From contig NZ_KB714631.1 of assembly GCF_000349565.1 (NCBI RefSeq), positions 126,414 through 190,413 of the forward strand: a stretch of 64,000 bases of DNA, read 5' to 3'. This document shows, piece by piece, positions 49,386 through 61,892 of the stretch. Made by a program: the position numbers and the translations under genes. Source of the stretch: Curtobacterium flaccumfaciens UCD-AKU. Lineage in GTDB: Bacteria > Actinomycetota > Actinomycetes > Actinomycetales > Microbacteriaceae. Numbering within the stretch: position 1 is the first letter of the stretch; every line of letters starts with the position of its first letter. The notes beneath the pieces were generated by a model. It was given only the letters and a program-made list of their open reading frames with translations, searched no databases and was not told the DNA's origin.

Positions 49386-52300
49386 GTGACGAGCAAGCAC
49401 CACCATGGCGACCGGGACGAGCAGGAGGCCGGCATCCGCGTCCCGTTGACCTCCGCGCAACGAGGCATCTGGTACGCCCAGCAGCTGGACCCGTCGAACG
49501 CGACGTACCAGATCGGGCAGTACCTCGACCTCCGGGGCGCGCTCGACCAGCGGCTCGTCCGGATCGCGCTGAACACGGTGGTCGCCGACCTCGACGCGCT
49601 GTCCATGCGCGTCCGGTCGGACGCGGACGGTCCCTACGGGGTCATCGTCCGTCCGCGTCCGACCGACGACGTCGTGCAGGTCGTCGATCTGCGTCACCTC
49701 GATCCGGAGGCGGCGCTCTCCGAGGCGATGGCGTCCATGGACCGGGCGATGGAGACCCCGCGCGATCTGCAGGGTGACGACCTGTTCGGCGCGGTCCTGT
49801 TCCAGATCACGGACACCCGGTCGCTGCTCTTCCAACGGGTGCACCACCTGCTGCTCGACGGCTACTCGGCGGTCATCGCGCTGCGGTACATGGCCGAGGT
49901 GTACACGCGTCTTTCTCAACCCGCACCGTCGAGCCGGGGCCTCGACGTCGCTGCCGAGCCCCGCGCACACCTCGCCGCCCGGCAGCCGTCGGTGCTTCCC
50001 GGGTTGGACGACCTCCACCGCGACATCGCCGAGTACGAAGCATCCGCGCAGCGTGACGCCGACGAGGCCTACTGGCGCAGCGCACTGGACGACGACGCAA
50101 CGGTCGCCGGCCTCGAGGGCACCGCGAGGTCGGCAGCGAGCTCCATCGTGCGGGTCGCCGTGCCCCTCGACGACGCGCGTGCTGCACGCCTCACGGCACT
50201 CGGCCGGGACCTCCCCAAGACCGTCGTCGCCATCGTCGCCCTGTACATGGCGAAGATCACGGGGGAGGAGCGTGTCGCGCTCGGCCTCCCGGTCACCGCC
50301 CGACGGGGAAGAGTGGCGAAGAGCACCCCGTCCATGCTCTCGAACATCCTGCCGCTGCGGATCGACGTCCCCGCGAACGCCGAGATCTCGGACGTCATCG
50401 CCCATGCTGGCGACGTCGTCCGGAGCGCGGTCGGACACCAGCGTTTCCGCGTCGAGTCCCTCGCCGGGGCACCTCGGCATGCTGGGCCTTCGGTGAACCT
50501 GTTGCCCGTCATCGACGAGATCCGCTTCGGCGACGCCGTCGGCGCGGTGAACATCCTCTCGACGGGTCCGGTCCACGACCTCTCCATCGTCCTGTCGGGG
50601 CTGTCGAGCGACGCTGCCACCGCAACCCTGCAGCTCGAAGGCGACGCCGAGCTCCACACGACGGCGAGTCTCGCCGAGCACGCGGACCGGTTTCTCGCGT
50701 TCGTCGACCGTGTGGTCGGCTGCCCCGAGGGTCTCACCGTCACGGGCGCGACGATCCTCGACGAGGACGAGGTCCCGCTCCTCCTCGGCCAAGGCGCCGG
50801 GGAGACCGTCACCCTCGACCCGGAACCGGTCATGGAGGCGTTCGCCGACGTCGCCCGTCGACGCCCGGACGACCTCGCCGTCGTCGCCGAGGACGGCACG
50901 ACGACGTTCGCGGCGCTCGACGCCGACGCGACACGACTCGCGCACCACCTGATCCGCGAAGGCGTGGTGCCCGGGAGCCGGGTCGCCGTCCGCATCGAGC
51001 GAAGTGCTCTCCTGCCGATGCTCGTCCTCGCCGTGCTGCGCGCCGGCGCGGTCTACGTCCCGCTCGACCCGGAGTACCCGACGGACCGGGTCGCCGGGAT
51101 GATCGAGGACGCGAGTCCGACGCTGGTCCTCACGAGCAGCGCGCAGCTCGTCCGTGACCGGGCCGCCGGCGCCTCCTGGCAGGTCCCCTCGCTCCCGGTC
51201 GACGCCGACACCACGGTGTGGCGACGCCGGACGGACGACCCGAGCGCTCTGCCAGCGATCACCCCGGACGCGCTCGCCTACATCGTCTTCACCTCCGGGA
51301 GCACCGGGCGCCCGAAGGGCGTCGGCGTGAACCGGGCCGCCCTGCGGAACCTGTTCCAGCACCACCGGGCCGAGATGTTCGACCCGGCCGAAGCGCGGCT
51401 CGGCCGGCCGCTCCGCGTCGCGCACACCGCTGGCCTGTCGTTCGACGCGGCGTGGGATCCGCTGCTCTGGCTCTTCGCCGGACATGAGCTGCACGTCGTC
51501 GCCGACGACGTGCGCCGTGACCCCGAGCGACTCGTCGAGTACTTCGTCCGCCACCGGATCGACGCCATCGAGACCACCCCGTCCTTCGCGGAGGCACTGC
51601 TCGCCGCGGGCATGCTCGACGCCGATGTCCACCCCACGGAGATCGCCGTCGGCGGCGAAGCGGTCGGCCCGGCCCTGTGGGACGCACTGGCCCACCGCGA
51701 CGACGTGCACGCCATCAACCTCTACGGCCCTACCGAGGCCACGGTGGACAGTCTCACCGCAGTGCTGGAACCGGGACGCCCGCCGCACATCGGCTCGTCA
51801 GTGCGGAACACGCGGCACTACATCCTCGACGCTGCCCTCACACCGGTACCCGACCGCGCCGTCGGCGAGCTCTACCTCGCCGGGGCGAACGTGGCAGAGG
51901 GCTACGTGGGACAGCCCGGGCTCAGCGCCGAGCGGTTCGTGGCTGATCCGTTCTCCGCCGACGGTTCCCGCATGTACCGCACGGGAGACGTGGTCCGTCG
52001 TCGCCGTGACGGGTCCCTGCGGTTCGTGGGACGCATCGACGACCAGGTCAAGATCCGTGGCTACCGCGTGGAGCTCGCCGAGGTCGAGGCCGCGATGATC
52101 CGCCACCCCGGGGTGGACCTCGCAGCGGCCGTCGTGCTGGGCGAGGGTCCTGCCAGTCGCATCGTCGGCTACGTCACCTCCGACGGCGACCTCGGGAACC
52201 TTCCGGCGGCGGTCCGGGAGGGCATGCGCTCCGACGTCCCCGACTACATGGTCCCCTCGGTCGTCGTCGCCCTCCGCGAGATGCCCGTGACGCCGAACGG

Positions 52301-55300
52301 CAAGCTCGATCGTCGCGCGCTGCCAGCGCCCGAGCTGTCGGGTTCCGGCACGGTGCTGCCGCCACGGAACGACGACGAGCGCGTCGCCGCTGCGGTGTTC
52401 GCCGAGGTCCTCGGGGTCTCCGCGGTCGGGATCGACGACGACTTCTTCGCAGCGGGCGGCCACTCCCTGCTGGCAACCCGGCTCGCCGCGCGTCTGTCGG
52501 AACAGTTCGACCGGACGATCACCGTGCGGGACGTGTTCGAACGGCCGACCGTGGCTGCTCTCGTCGGAGCACTCGACACGGGCACGCCGACCGATCGCGC
52601 AGCCCGCCTGGCACGGAGGACGCGCCCGGACACGATGCCGTTGTCGCTCACGCAGCGGCGACTGTGGTTCCTGAACCGCCTCGAACCGGACTCCGCCGCC
52701 TACAACATCCCCGTCGTGCTCCGCCTCGACGGTCCCTTGTCCGCCGAGGCCCTGCGCGCAGCGTTCGTGGACGTCGCGATGCGGCACGAGCCGCTCCGGA
52801 CGATCGTCCCGTTCGTGGGCGACGGGCCGGTGCAGCAGGTCCTCGAGGGTGCTGCCGCCGAACCGCCGTTCCTGACGGTCACGGTCCCCGAGCACCGCAT
52901 CGACGACGTCGTCCGCGCCGAGGCGACGCGTGGGTTCGACGTCACGAGCGAGACGCCACTCCGCGCGGTGCTGCTCCGCATCGACGACGACCACCACGTG
53001 CTCGTCGCGACGATGCACCACATCGCGTCGGACGGGTGGTCGCTCGCACCCTTCGCCCGCGACCTCGGGACCGCGTACGCGGCCCGTGTCGCCGGGACCG
53101 AACCAGCGTGGCTGCCGCTGCCGGTCGACTACGCCGACTTCACACTGTGGCAGCGGGAACAGCTCGGCGACGCCGAGGACCCCTCGAGCGAACTCGCCCA
53201 GCAGCTGGCGTTCTGGCGGATGGCACTCGCGGGCGCGCCGGACGAGATCTCCCTGCCCCGGAACCGCGCACGTTCCGTCGACGACGGAACCGTCCGACAG
53301 GCCGTCGGTGCGGTGGAGCTGACCCTCGACCCCGCGCGGCACGCCGAGCTCCGCCGCTTCGCCGGGGACCACCGCACCAGTCTGTTCATCGTGCTGCACG
53401 CGGCCGTCGTCGCCGTGCTCCAGCAGCACGGCGCGGGTGAGGACGTCGTCATCGGGACCCCGGTCGCCGGACGGACGGACGCGCAGCTCGACGACCTGGT
53501 CGGTTTCTTCGTCAACACCGTCGCGCTCCGCACCTCGCTCGACGGTGATCCGAGCGTCGAGGACCTGCTCGAACGGATCCGATCGGGCAACTCCGCGGCG
53601 TACGCCCACCAGGACGTCCCGTTCGATGCTGTCGTCGACGCCGTCCGGCCACCCCGGTCGGTCGGTCGTCACCCGGTGTTCCAGGTGATGCTGACACTGC
53701 AGAACACCCGGCCGGCGGCCCTCGATCTCGGCGACGTCGCGGTGACGGTTCCCGCCCAGTCCACCAGTGCCGGGGTGAAGACGGACCTGCTCCTCGACGT
53801 GACGACCCCCGGTGGTGACGACGGTGGACTCGTCGTCACGTTCGGGTACGACGCGACACTGTTCGACGAGACGACCGTCACGCGGCTCCGCGACGCGCTC
53901 GACCGCGTGCTCACCGCCTTCGTCGAGGGTCCGCACCGTCGCCTGTCCGACATCCCGAACGTGGACGCTGAGACCGCCCTCGAACTCGACCACCAGTCGC
54001 GTGGCCGGACGTCCGTTGTGACGGGGACCGTGCTCGACCGCCTCGACACCACGGTTGCGAGCTCGCCCGACGCAGACGCACTCGTCGACACCGCCGGGAC
54101 GGTGTCCTTCGCCGACCTGGCAGCACAGACGACCGCGGTCGCGACCAATCTGGCGCGCCTCGGCGTGCGTCGTGGTGACCGCGTCGCCGTCGCCCTCCGG
54201 CGCAGTTCCGACGCGATCGCAGTGGTGCTCGGCGTCCTCCGGGCCGGTGCGGTGGCGGTGCCGATCGACGTCGCCTACCCGGACGCGCGCATCGGTCAGA
54301 TCCTCGCCGGGGCGGAACCGACCGTCGTGGTCGCCCACGACGCGGAGCGCACCTGGTCGGTCGCCGACGCGGCAGGGGTGCCCGTGCAGGTCGTCGCGCC
54401 CTCGGCGCTCAACCGTGACGTCGGCGACGCCGCAGCTCCCGTCGCACCTGCACCGGAGGACGTCGCCTACCTGGTCTACACGTCGGGGACCACCGGGACG
54501 CCGAAGGGCGTGCAGGTGTCCCACGCGGCACTCGCCAACGTGCTCGCGCAGCACGAGGACGCGATGATCCGTCCGGTCCGCGACCGCGTCGGCGGTCGAG
54601 CCCCGCGGATGCTGCACCTGTCCGGGCTCGGCTTCGACGCGGCGTGGGACCCGATCGTCTGGCTCGTCGCCGGCACGACGCTCGAGGTGGCCGACGACGC
54701 CACCCGGACGAACGCGGAGACGGTCGTTCGAGACGTGGTCGAGCACGGCATCGACGTGATCGAGACCACGCCGTCGTACGCCCGTCAGCTGGCCGCGGTC
54801 GGACTCTTCGACGCCGTCGCGGAGCACGACGGTCACCTGACCGTCGCGGTGGGCGGAGAAGCCGTCCCCGCGGACTTCTGGAACGAGGTCGCCGAAGCCG
54901 ACCACATCGACGGTTGGAACCTCTACGGACCGAGCGAGAGCACGGTCGACGCCGTCGTCGCGCGGATCGAGCCCGGCGCCGTCACCATCGGACGGCCGAT
55001 CGCGAACGTGACGGCCCGCGTCCTGGACGACTTCCTGCAGCCGGTGCCGCCCGGAGTCGAGGGAGAGCTCTACCTGTCGGGCAGCTCCCTCGCGCACGGC
55101 TACCGCGGACGGTCCGCCGAGACCGCCAGCCGCTTCGTCGCCGACCCCCAGGGAGACGGCACCCGGATGTACCGCACCGGCGACGTCGTGCGTCGCCGCG
55201 CCACCGGGGAACTCGACTTCCTCCGCCGTGACGACGACCAGGTCAAGCTCCGCGGGTACCGGATCGAGCTGGCCGACGTCACCCAGGCCCTCGAACGGAT

Positions 55301-58300
55301 CGACGGCGTCGAGGCTGCCGTTGCTCGTGTCGTCGTGCCCGGCGGACCGGACACCGCACGGCTCGTCGCGTGGGTCGTCGGGACCGTCGACGAACAGGGT
55401 GTCCGCCGATCCGTCGCCGCCGATCTCCCCGACTACATGGTCCCCTCGGCCATCGCCGTCGTCGACGCGATCCCGCTGACCCCCAACGGCAAGGTGGACA
55501 CCGCCGCGCTGCCCGAACCGACCTCGACCGGCGGCGACGGCCAGCCCGTGAGCGACGACGAGCGGACGATGTCGCGGGTGTTCGGCGAAGTGCTCGGTGT
55601 GCGCGACGTCGGCATGCACGACGACTTCTTCGCGCTCGGTGGACACTCGCTGCTCGCGGTCGGGCTGATCGGGCGCGTCCGGGACGAACTCGGTGCCACG
55701 CTGCCCCTCCGCAGCATCTTCGACGCCCCCACCCCGGCAGGTCTCCTCGCCGCGGTCGGATCCGCGGGAGCCGCCACCCAGCAGGGCGACCGGCAGACCG
55801 ACCCGGCGCTCCGCGCGTGGGCCGCGCAGCACCCGCGACGGGAAGGCGAGCAGCTGCCGCTGTCGCCGAACCAGGCGCGGCTGTGGTTCCTCAACCGGCT
55901 CGACCCCACCTCCACCGACTACTCCGTGCTGTTGCAGGCGACGTTCCGCGGCGATCTCGACACGGACGCGTTCGCCGACGCCGTCGACGACGTGGTCGTC
56001 CGGCACGAGATCCTCCGGACGACGTACCCGGAAGTCGACGGTCAGCCGGTCCAGCGCATCCACGACGTGGTGCCGGGCATCGTCACCAGCGCCGCGGTCG
56101 ACACCTCAGCGGGCTTCGACCTCACGGTGGACCTGCCTGTCCGGGCCGGGCTCGTGGCGACGGGAGACCAGCAGTGGCGTCTCGACCTGTTGATCCACCA
56201 CATCGCCACGGACGGGGCCTCGCTCGGCCCGCTGGCGCGCGACATCGCCACCGCGTACGCCGCGCGGACCGGGAGCACGGCGCGTGTGCAGCGTCCGCTC
56301 GAGGTGCAGTACGCCGACTTCGCGCGGATGCAGCGCGCCCTCCTGGAATCCGACGGTGGACGGCACGACGCGTCGTTGTCGGCGTGGGTCGAGCAGCTCG
56401 CCGGCATCCCGGACGAGCTCGCCCTGCCTGCTGACGGACGTCGGCCGGAGTCGGCGACCCGAGCTGCCCGGCAACTGCGATTCACACTGCCCGAGGACGT
56501 CGTCTCCGCGGTGCACGCCGCTGCCGGACAGGCGCAGGCCAGCAGCTTCCACGCGTGGCTCGCCGGGCTCGCCGGCTACCTGCACCGCATCGGTGCCGGT
56601 GACGACGTGGTGATCGGATCACCGTCCGCCGGGCGGTCCGACCCGGACACCGCTGACCTCGTGGGCTTCTTCGTGAACACGTTGCCGCTGCGCATCGGGA
56701 TGACCGACGCACCGGACCTGGTCGCGACCATCGAACGGGCCCGAGCCGCAACACTCCACGCCATCGAGCACGAGTCGGTGCCGTTCGAGCGCATCGTCGA
56801 GGCGATGGCCCCCGAACGTCGACTCGGACGACACCCGCTCTTCCAGACCATGCTCTCGGTGGAGGAGGACAGCGGGGTCTCGATCTCGCTGCCCGGCGTG
56901 ACGACCGACCGACTCGAGCCCGACAGCACCGGAGCAGCCAAGGTCGACCTGTCGTTCGTCCTGCGCCCGCGTTCCTCGGGAGAGGTCGACGGCGTCCTGG
57001 AGTACGACGCGTCGATGTTCAGCGATCGCGCGGCGCGAGGGTTCGTCGAACGGTGGACGGCGTTCCTGGCAGCAGCGGCCACCGCCCCCCGGCGGCCGCT
57101 CCTCGACGTCCCCGTGCAGGCCGGCGCCGGGCGCCTCGACGCCTGGCCGGCCGCGACCGACCACCGGCAGCAGTCGATCCTCGAGGCGTTCGCCGACTCC
57201 GTCGCCGCCCGCCCGACCGAACCCGCCGTCGTGGCCGGAGGCGTCTCGCTCACCACGGCGGAACTCGACGCTCGCGTCGACGGGATCGCGGCCCGGATGA
57301 CCGCCGCCGGGCTCCGACGCGGCGACGTCGTCGCGCTGCCCCTGGGCCGTGGCGTCGACACCGTCGCCGCGCTCCTCGCGGCGTGGCGCGCCGGCGCGGT
57401 CGCCGCTCCGATCGACGTCGAGCTGCCCCGCGACCGGATCGCCACGATGCTGCGGAGCGCCGACGTGCGTCTGGTGCTGCACCACGGCGTCGGCGGCGGG
57501 ACGACGGACGCCACACCTGCGGACGTGGCGACCCTCGCAGCGTCCGACGCGGGCGTGCCATCGGACCGGCTGCTCCGGATCGACGACGATGCGGCATCGG
57601 GGCCCGCCGTGCCGGCGCGCGTCGAGCCGCCGCGGCTCGACGACCCCGCCTACCTGGTGTTCACGTCCGGTACGACGGGCGAGCCGAAGGCTGTGCAGGT
57701 GCCGCACCGCGCGCTGGCCGCGCTGCTGTCGAGCCACCGTGCGACGCTCCTGCCCGACCCCGAGGAACGACGCGTCCGCGTCGCGCACACCACCGGCGTC
57801 GGGTTCGACGCGGCGATGGACCCCGTGGTCTGGCTCGCAGCAGGCCACGAGGTGCACGTCGTCGACGACTCCACCCGGCGCGACCCCCAGGCCCTCGTCG
57901 CGCTCCTCGCCGAGCGTCGGATCAGTGCGTGGGAGACCACGCCGAGCTACGTCACCGCTCTCGCCGGACAGACGGAGCTCGAAGCGCTGTTCGATGACCG
58001 CGACGAGGCCGACCCGTTCGTGCTCCTGCTCGGAGGCGAACCGCTCGACGCAGGTCTCTGGTCGTGGCTGCGCGACCGGCCGGCCGTCGCAGCGTGGAAC
58101 CTGTACGGTCCGACCGAGGTCGGCGTCGACTCCATGGTGGCGAGGGTGGCCGACAGCCCCGCCCCGGTACTCGGCGCGACGACGGTCGACACCGTCGGGT
58201 ACGTCCTCGACTCCCGCCTGCGCCCGACCCCGGTCGGCAGCGTCGGTGAGCTGTGGCTGGCGGGCGAGCAGCTGGCGCACGGCTACCGCGGCCGGCCCGG

Positions 58301-59879
58301 CTCGAGCGCCGAGCGGTTCGTGGCCGACCCCTTCGCCTCGGACGGATCGCGGATGTACCGGACCGGTGACCTCGTCGTCCGACGAGACGCCGACGGGGAC
58401 GAGCGTCCCGGCGTCGTCTCCCTGGGCCGCAGTGACGGGCAGGTGAAGATCCGTGGCCACCGTGTCGAACCCGGCGAGGTCGAGGCGGTCCTGCGCGGTG
58501 CCGGCGGCGTCACGCACGCCGTGGTCCGTCCGGTCGACACCGCACGCGGCACGGAACTCGGCGCCTGGGTCGTGACGGACGGAGTCGCCTCCGATGCGTT
58601 CCTCACCGCACTGTCCGACCGTCTCCGCTCCCGTGTACCCGACTACATGGTGCCCGCCGGAATCGCGGCGATCGACGCCGTCCCACTGACGCCGAACGGG
58701 AAGGTCGACGTGCGGGCACTCCCCGAGCTCCGGATCGGTGGCGGTGCAGGGGCGGCTCCGAGCGGACCCGCGGAACTCGCGATCGCCGCGGCGTTCGCCG
58801 CGACACTCGGTGTCGACGGCGTCCGCGCCGACGATTCCTTCTTCGCGCTGGGCGGTCACTCGTTCGTCGCGCAGCCGACGATCCAGGCGGTCAACGAAGC
58901 CCTCGACGCGGACCTGCCCGTGCAGGCGCTCTTCCAAGCGCCGACCGTGGCCGGACTCGCCGCCTTGGTCGAGTCCGGCGGTGCGGACGTGGCGGAGTCG
59001 CTCCGGACGATCCTGCCCCTCCGGCCCACCGGGCAGGGTGCCCCCGTGTTCGCGGTGCACCCTGCGAGCGGCGTCGCGTGGAAGTTCTCCACGTTCGTCG
59101 CTCGTCTGGCCACGACCCGACCGATCCTCGGCGTCCAGATGCCCGGGATCGCGCCGGACCGTCCGGAACCCGCGACGGCCGGATCGTTGGACGAGCTGCT
59201 CACCGAGTACGTCACCGCCATCCGCGGCGAGCAACCCCACGGCCCCTACCTGCTCACCGGGTACTCGTTCGGCGGCCGGCTTGCGCACCACATCGCGGCG
59301 CGGCTGCAGGCCGAGGGCGAAGAGGTGGCGCTCCTCGCGGTGCTCGACGCGTACCCGACCGAAGCATCAGCGTTCGACGGTGTGGCCGACACCGATGACA
59401 TGTGGCGCGGTTTCCTCGACGCGAACGGTGTGACGCCTCCTGGTGGCCACCTCGACGGCGAACGGGTGCTCTCCCTCCTCGCCGAGGCTGGCAACCCGCT
59501 GGCCGACGTTCCGGGGCACGTCGTCGACCGCATGGTGCGGCGGTTCCGCCGGCTCGGGGAGCTCCTCGACGACGCTCCGGTCCCCGTCGTCCACGGTGAT
59601 CTCCACGTGTTCGCCGCGACCGAGGACGTCCCCGCGAACCGTCCGGCCCCCGCGGTGTGGGAGCAGTTCGTCACCGGGACGGTGACGTCGAGTTCCGTGG
59701 GAGCCCGTCACCAGGACATGCTCACCGACCGGGCACTCGACGACGTCGCACCGGTGCTCGACCACCTCCTCGAGAACGTCCGACACACCGACGCACGCAG
59801 AGCGAACCGACTCGGCGCCGGCTCCGAAGACCCAGGTAGGAACACCCCTGCAGCTGACCCAGAGGAGCATCGACCGTGA
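49386..59879 (+). CDS. Nonribosomal peptide synthetase, (C-A-T)x3-TE
   Basis: Assembles a three-residue peptide chain on carrier domains. 3,497 residues, GTG 49386 after AGGAAGAG. Module 1: C with HHLLLDG (153-159), A ([14 protein letters not shown] near 631; FDAAWDP at 686; NGK at 971), T with Ser1027 in GGHSLL. Module 2: C with HHIASDG (1211-1217), A (FDAAWDP at 1750), T with Ser2088. Module 3: C with HHIATDG (2271-2277), A (FDAAMDP at 2807), T with Ser3159 in GGHSFV. Thioesterase from about 3215 with GYSFGG (Ser3294). No epimerase, methylase or cyclisation domain. All condensation His motifs and carrier serines are intact. The first C domain and the thioesterase resemble those of EntF; a leading C domain implies an acyl starter supplied in trans. 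Confidence 0.97.
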   Translation: MTSKHHHGDRDEQEAGIRVPLTSAQRGIWYAQQLDPSNATYQIGQYLDLRGALDQRLVRIALNTVVADLDALSMRVRSDADGPYGVIVRPRPTDDVVQVVDLRHLDPEAALSEAMASMDRAMETPRDLQGDDLFGAVLFQITDTRSLLFQRVHHLLLDGYSAVIALRYMAEVYTRLSQPAPSSRGLDVAAEPRAHLAARQPSVLPGLDDLHRDIAEYEASAQRDADEAYWRSALDDDATVAGLEGTARSAASSIVRVAVPLDDARAARLTALGRDLPKTVVAIVALYMAKITGEERVALGLPVTARRGRVAKSTPSMLSNILPLRIDVPANAEISDVIAHAGDVVRSAVGHQRFRVESLAGAPRHAGPSVNLLPVIDEIRFGDAVGAVNILSTGPVHDLSIVLSGLSSDAATATLQLEGDAELHTTASLAEHADRFLAFVDRVVGCPEGLTVTGATILDEDEVPLLLGQGAGETVTLDPEPVMEAFADVARRRPDDLAVVAEDGTTTFAALDADATRLAHHLIREGVVPGSRVAVRIERSALLPMLVLAVLRAGAVYVPLDPEYPTDRVAGMIEDASPTLVLTSSAQLVRDRAAGASWQVPSLPVDADTTVWRRRTDDPSALPAITPDALAYIVFTSGSTGRPKGVGVNRAALRNLFQHHRAEMFDPAEARLGRPLRVAHTAGLSFDAAWDPLLWLFAGHELHVVADDVRRDPERLVEYFVRHRIDAIETTPSFAEALLAAGMLDADVHPTEIAVGGEAVGPALWDALAHRDDVHAINLYGPTEATVDSLTAVLEPGRPPHIGSSVRNTRHYILDAALTPVPDRAVGELYLAGANVAEGYVGQPGLSAERFVADPFSADGSRMYRTGDVVRRRRDGSLRFVGRIDDQVKIRGYRVELAEVEAAMIRHPGVDLAAAVVLGEGPASRIVGYVTSDGDLGNLPAAVREGMRSDVPDYMVPSVVVALREMPVTPNGKLDRRALPAPELSGSGTVLPPRNDDERVAAAVFAEVLGVSAVGIDDDFFAAGGHSLLATRLAARLSEQFDRTITVRDVFERPTVAALVGALDTGTPTDRAARLARRTRPDTMPLSLTQRRLWFLNRLEPDSAAYNIPVVLRLDGPLSAEALRAAFVDVAMRHEPLRTIVPFVGDGPVQQVLEGAAAEPPFLTVTVPEHRIDDVVRAEATRGFDVTSETPLRAVLLRIDDDHHVLVATMHHIASDGWSLAPFARDLGTAYAARVAGTEPAWLPLPVDYADFTLWQREQLGDAEDPSSELAQQLAFWRMALAGAPDEISLPRNRARSVDDGTVRQAVGAVELTLDPARHAELRRFAGDHRTSLFIVLHAAVVAVLQQHGAGEDVVIGTPVAGRTDAQLDDLVGFFVNTVALRTSLDGDPSVEDLLERIRSGNSAAYAHQDVPFDAVVDAVRPPRSVGRHPVFQVMLTLQNTRPAALDLGDVAVTVPAQSTSAGVKTDLLLDVTTPGGDDGGLVVTFGYDATLFDETTVTRLRDALDRVLTAFVEGPHRRLSDIPNVDAETALELDHQSRGRTSVVTGTVLDRLDTTVASSPDADALVDTAGTVSFADLAAQTTAVATNLARLGVRRGDRVAVALRRSSDAIAVVLGVLRAGAVAVPIDVAYPDARIGQILAGAEPTVVVAHDAERTWSVADAAGVPVQVVAPSALNRDVGDAAAPVAPAPEDVAYLVYTSGTTGTPKGVQVSHAALANVLAQHEDAMIRPVRDRVGGRAPRMLHLSGLGFDAAWDPIVWLVAGTTLEVADDATRTNAETVVRDVVEHGIDVIETTPSYARQLAAVGLFDAVAEHDGHLTVAVGGEAVPADFWNEVAEADHIDGWNLYGPSESTVDAVVARIEPGAVTIGRPIANVTARVLDDFLQPVPPGVEGELYLSGSSLAHGYRGRSAETASRFVADPQGDGTRMYRTGDVVRRRATGELDFLRRDDDQVKLRGYRIELADVTQALERIDGVEAAVARVVVPGGPDTARLVAWVVGTVDEQGVRRSVAADLPDYMVPSAIAVVDAIPLTPNGKVDTAALPEPTSTGGDGQPVSDDERTMSRVFGEVLGVRDVGMHDDFFALGGHSLLAVGLIGRVRDELGATLPLRSIFDAPTPAGLLAAVGSAGAATQQGDRQTDPALRAWAAQHPRREGEQLPLSPNQARLWFLNRLDPTSTDYSVLLQATFRGDLDTDAFADAVDDVVVRHEILRTTYPEVDGQPVQRIHDVVPGIVTSAAVDTSAGFDLTVDLPVRAGLVATGDQQWRLDLLIHHIATDGASLGPLARDIATAYAARTGSTARVQRPLEVQYADFARMQRALLESDGGRHDASLSAWVEQLAGIPDELALPADGRRPESATRAARQLRFTLPEDVVSAVHAAAGQAQASSFHAWLAGLAGYLHRIGAGDDVVIGSPSAGRSDPDTADLVGFFVNTLPLRIGMTDAPDLVATIERARAATLHAIEHESVPFERIVEAMAPERRLGRHPLFQTMLSVEEDSGVSISLPGVTTDRLEPDSTGAAKVDLSFVLRPRSSGEVDGVLEYDASMFSDRAARGFVERWTAFLAAAATAPRRPLLDVPVQAGAGRLDAWPAATDHRQQSILEAFADSVAARPTEPAVVAGGVSLTTAELDARVDGIAARMTAAGLRRGDVVALPLGRGVDTVAALLAAWRAGAVAAPIDVELPRDRIATMLRSADVRLVLHHGVGGGTTDATPADVATLAASDAGVPSDRLLRIDDDAASGPAVPARVEPPRLDDPAYLVFTSGTTGEPKAVQVPHRALAALLSSHRATLLPDPEERRVRVAHTTGVGFDAAMDPVVWLAAGHEVHVVDDSTRRDPQALVALLAERRISAWETTPSYVTALAGQTELEALFDDRDEADPFVLLLGGEPLDAGLWSWLRDRPAVAAWNLYGPTEVGVDSMVARVADSPAPVLGATTVDTVGYVLDSRLRPTPVGSVGELWLAGEQLAHGYRGRPGSSAERFVADPFASDGSRMYRTGDLVVRRDADGDERPGVVSLGRSDGQVKIRGHRVEPGEVEAVLRGAGGVTHAVVRPVDTARGTELGAWVVTDGVASDAFLTALSDRLRSRVPDYMVPAGIAAIDAVPLTPNGKVDVRALPELRIGGGAGAAPSGPAELAIAAAFAATLGVDGVRADDSFFALGGHSFVAQPTIQAVNEALDADLPVQALFQAPTVAGLAALVESGGADVAESLRTILPLRPTGQGAPVFAVHPASGVAWKFSTFVARLATTRPILGVQMPGIAPDRPEPATAGSLDELLTEYVTAIRGEQPHGPYLLTGYSFGGRLAHHIAARLQAEGEEVALLAVLDAYPTEASAFDGVADTDDMWRGFLDANGVTPPGGHLDGERVLSLLAEAGNPLADVPGHVVDRMVRRFRRLGELLDDAPVPVVHGDLHVFAATEDVPANRPAPAVWEQFVTGTVTSSSVGARHQDMLTDRALDDVAPVLDHLLENVRHTDARRANRLGAGSEDPGRNTPAADPEEHRP

Positions 59880-60085
59880 CGAACCCGTTCGACGATCAGG
59901 ACGGCACCTTCCGGGTGCTCGTGAACGAAGCCGGACAGCACTCGCTCTGGCCCGAGTTCGCCGACGTTCCCCGAGGGTGGGTCGCCGTGTTCGGTCCCGC
60001 CGTCAAGACGGCGTGCACCGACTACGTGTCGGAGCACTGGCACGACATCACACCGTCCTTCGAGAGCACCCGCGTCGCGTCGTGA
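59876..60085 (+). CDS. MbtH-like protein
   Basis: Small chaperone that binds NRPS adenylation domains and is needed for their solubility or activity. 69 residues with the family signature [36 protein letters not shown] and [14 protein letters not shown] including the conserved Trp residues. GTG 59876 overlaps the NRPS stop; AGAGGAG lies upstream. Its own stop overlaps the ABC ATPase start. Confidence 0.95.
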   Translation: MTNPFDDQDGTFRVLVNEAGQHSLWPEFADVPRGWVAVFGPAVKTACTDYVSEHWHDITPSFESTRVAS

Positions 60086-61098
60086 TCTCCGTACGAGGGA
60101 TCACGAAGCGGTTCGGGACCCACCAGGCGCTCGACGGCGTCGAACTCGAGGTGCCCGAGGGCACGGTGCAAGGGCTCCTCGGGCCCAACGGCGCCGGCAA
60201 GACGACGACCGTGCGCGTCCTCACGACGCTGCTGCAGCCCGACTCCGGCGACGCCTTCGTCGCCGGACGATCGGTGTTGACCGAAGGCCACGCTGTGCGA
60301 CAACGTCTCGGCGTGTCCGGCCAGTACGCAGCGGTCGACGAGAAGCTCACCGGTTTCGAGAACCTGACGATGGTCGGCGAGCTGTACGGCATGCGTCGGA
60401 AGGACGCGAAGGCTCGAGCACGTGAGCTCCTCCGGGAGTTCCGCCTCGACGACGTCCCCGACGACAAACGTGCGGGCACGTACTCGGGGGGGATGCGCCG
60501 CCGGCTCGACCTGGCCGGGGCGATCGTCGCCCGGCCCCCGGTCGTCATCCTCGACGAACCGACCACCGGTCTGGACCCCCGCGGTCGTCGCGACACCTGG
60601 GACGCGATCGAGTCGCTGGCATCAGGTGGGACCACCGTGCTCCTCACCACCCAGTACCTCGAGGAAGCCGACCAGCTCGCTGACTCCATCGCGGTCATCG
60701 ACGGAGGACGCATCATCGCAGAGGGCACGGCCGCGCAACTCAAGGCCCAGACCGGCGGAGCACGGCTCGACATCGTGCTCGCCCCCGGTAGCGACATCGA
60801 CCTTGCCGTGGACGCTGTCCGTCGGGTGGGTCACGAACCCGCCGTCGACAGGCGAGTGGGTCGCCTCACCGTCGGTGCCGGCGGAGGCAGCAGTGATCTC
60901 CTCGACGTCGTCGGCGCACTCCGAGCCGTCGGGCTCGAGACGTCCGAAGCGGCACTCCGGCAGCCGACGCTCGACGAGGTCTTCCTGCAGCTGACCGGGA
61001 CGCCAGCTGATCCGGACGCGCCCGTCGCAGCGGTGGGGGCGAGGTCCTCCGAGCCCGACCCGGTGATCGCCGGGGGACCGACGGAGGCGAGCCGATGA
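60082..61098 (+). CDS. ABC exporter ATPase, DrrA-like
   Basis: 338 residues. Walker A LLGPNGAGKTTTVRVLTTLL, SGQYAAVDEKLTGFENLTMV (the DrrA-type Q-loop region), signature TYSGGMRRRLDLAGAIVARP, LDEPTTGLDPRGRRDTW, and the C-terminal DEVFLQLTG motif of daunorubicin-resistance ATPases. GTG 60082 overlaps the mbtH stop. With the next gene it probably exports the peptide product or protects the producer. The about 30 terminal residues are Ala/Pro/Gly-rich. Confidence 0.92.
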   Translation: MISVRGITKRFGTHQALDGVELEVPEGTVQGLLGPNGAGKTTTVRVLTTLLQPDSGDAFVAGRSVLTEGHAVRQRLGVSGQYAAVDEKLTGFENLTMVGELYGMRRKDAKARARELLREFRLDDVPDDKRAGTYSGGMRRRLDLAGAIVARPPVVILDEPTTGLDPRGRRDTWDAIESLASGGTTVLLTTQYLEEADQLADSIAVIDGGRIIAEGTAAQLKAQTGGARLDIVLAPGSDIDLAVDAVRRVGHEPAVDRRVGRLTVGAGGGSSDLLDVVGALRAVGLETSEAALRQPTLDEVFLQLTGTPADPDAPVAAVGARSSEPDPVIAGGPTEASR

Positions 61099-61892
61099 GC
61101 ATCGCGAGCGTCCTCCGCGACGGCCGGGTCATCGCCCGACGGAACATGCTCGGCGTCCGCCGAACGCCCGGGGCGCTGGTGACCGGTGTCGCGCAGCCCA
61201 TCATCTTCGTGCTCATCCTCGGGTTCGTGTTCGCCGACGCACTCGGCGGAGACGACTACCGCGAGTTCCTCATCGGCGGTGTCCTCGCGCAGACGCTGAC
61301 CTTCAACTCGTCCTTCACCGCCGTGTACCTGGCGAAGGACCTGCAGACGGGCCTCATCGACCGGTTCCGGGCCCTGCCGATGTCGCGGGTCGGGGTCATC
61401 CTCGGGCGCACGACCTCGGACCTCATGACGAACGCCATCTCGATCGTCGTCGTGATCGCGTGCGGCCTGGTGATCGGCTGGCGTGTGCACTCCGACATCG
61501 GGTCCGTGGTGCTGACGTTCGGGCTGCTGCTGCTCTTCGCGTTCGCGACGTCCTGGATCGGGGCGTTCATCGCGCTGACCGCTCGCAGCGTCGAGGTCGC
61601 ACAGTCCCTCGGCCTGCTCTGGCTGTTCCCCGTGTGCTTCGTCTCCGGAGCGTTCGTTTCCGCCGACATGCTCCCCGGTCCGCTCCGGGTGGTCGCCGAG
61701 TGGAACCCCGTCACCGCCGTCGCCACCGCGGTGCGGCGGGGCTTCGGGAACGAACCGCCGTCCGGGTTCGCCGTCGGGCACGGATGGCCGGCCGACAACG
61801 CGCTGCTCTACGCGTCCTTGTGCTGCGTCGCCATCATCGCTGTCTTCGCACCCATCGCCGTCGTGCAGTACCGACGCATCAGCAAGCGGTGA
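61095..61892 (+). CDS. ABC-2 permease, DrrB-like
   Basis: 265 residues, six membrane helices. GALVTGVAQPIIFVLILGFV, FLIGGVLAQTLTFNSSFTAV, DLQTGLIDRFRALPMSRVGV (family motif), FPVCFVSGAFVSADMLPGPL and EWNPVTAVATAVRR are typical of DrrB. ATG 61095 overlaps the ATPase stop. Completes the exporter of the NRPS operon. Confidence 0.92.
   Translation: MSIASVLRDGRVIARRNMLGVRRTPGALVTGVAQPIIFVLILGFVFADALGGDDYREFLIGGVLAQTLTFNSSFTAVYLAKDLQTGLIDRFRALPMSRVGVILGRTTSDLMTNAISIVVVIACGLVIGWRVHSDIGSVVLTFGLLLLFAFATSWIGAFIALTARSVEVAQSLGLLWLFPVCFVSGAFVSADMLPGPLRVVAEWNPVTAVATAVRRGFGNEPPSGFAVGHGWPADNALLYASLCCVAIIAVFAPIAVVQYRRISKR

Noticed and set aside
51798..56063. A 1,421-codon open frame on the reverse strand across the NRPS gene
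   Set aside because: It is antisense to intact condensation, adenylation and carrier motifs. Extreme G/C at third positions removes stop codons from the opposite strand; the translation is Asp/Arg/Val/Gly-rich with no domain.
56619..59291. An 890-codon reverse frame across module 3 and the thioesterase
   Set aside because: Same cause; no motif, no ribosome site, and the forward frame is unambiguous.
49386..60085. Assignment of the NRPS as a catecholate siderophore synthetase
   Set aside because: EntF-like ends and MbtH fit, but no isochorismate, DHB-ligase, aryl carrier, receptor or iron-uptake gene is present, and the pockets do not read as Ser or Thr.
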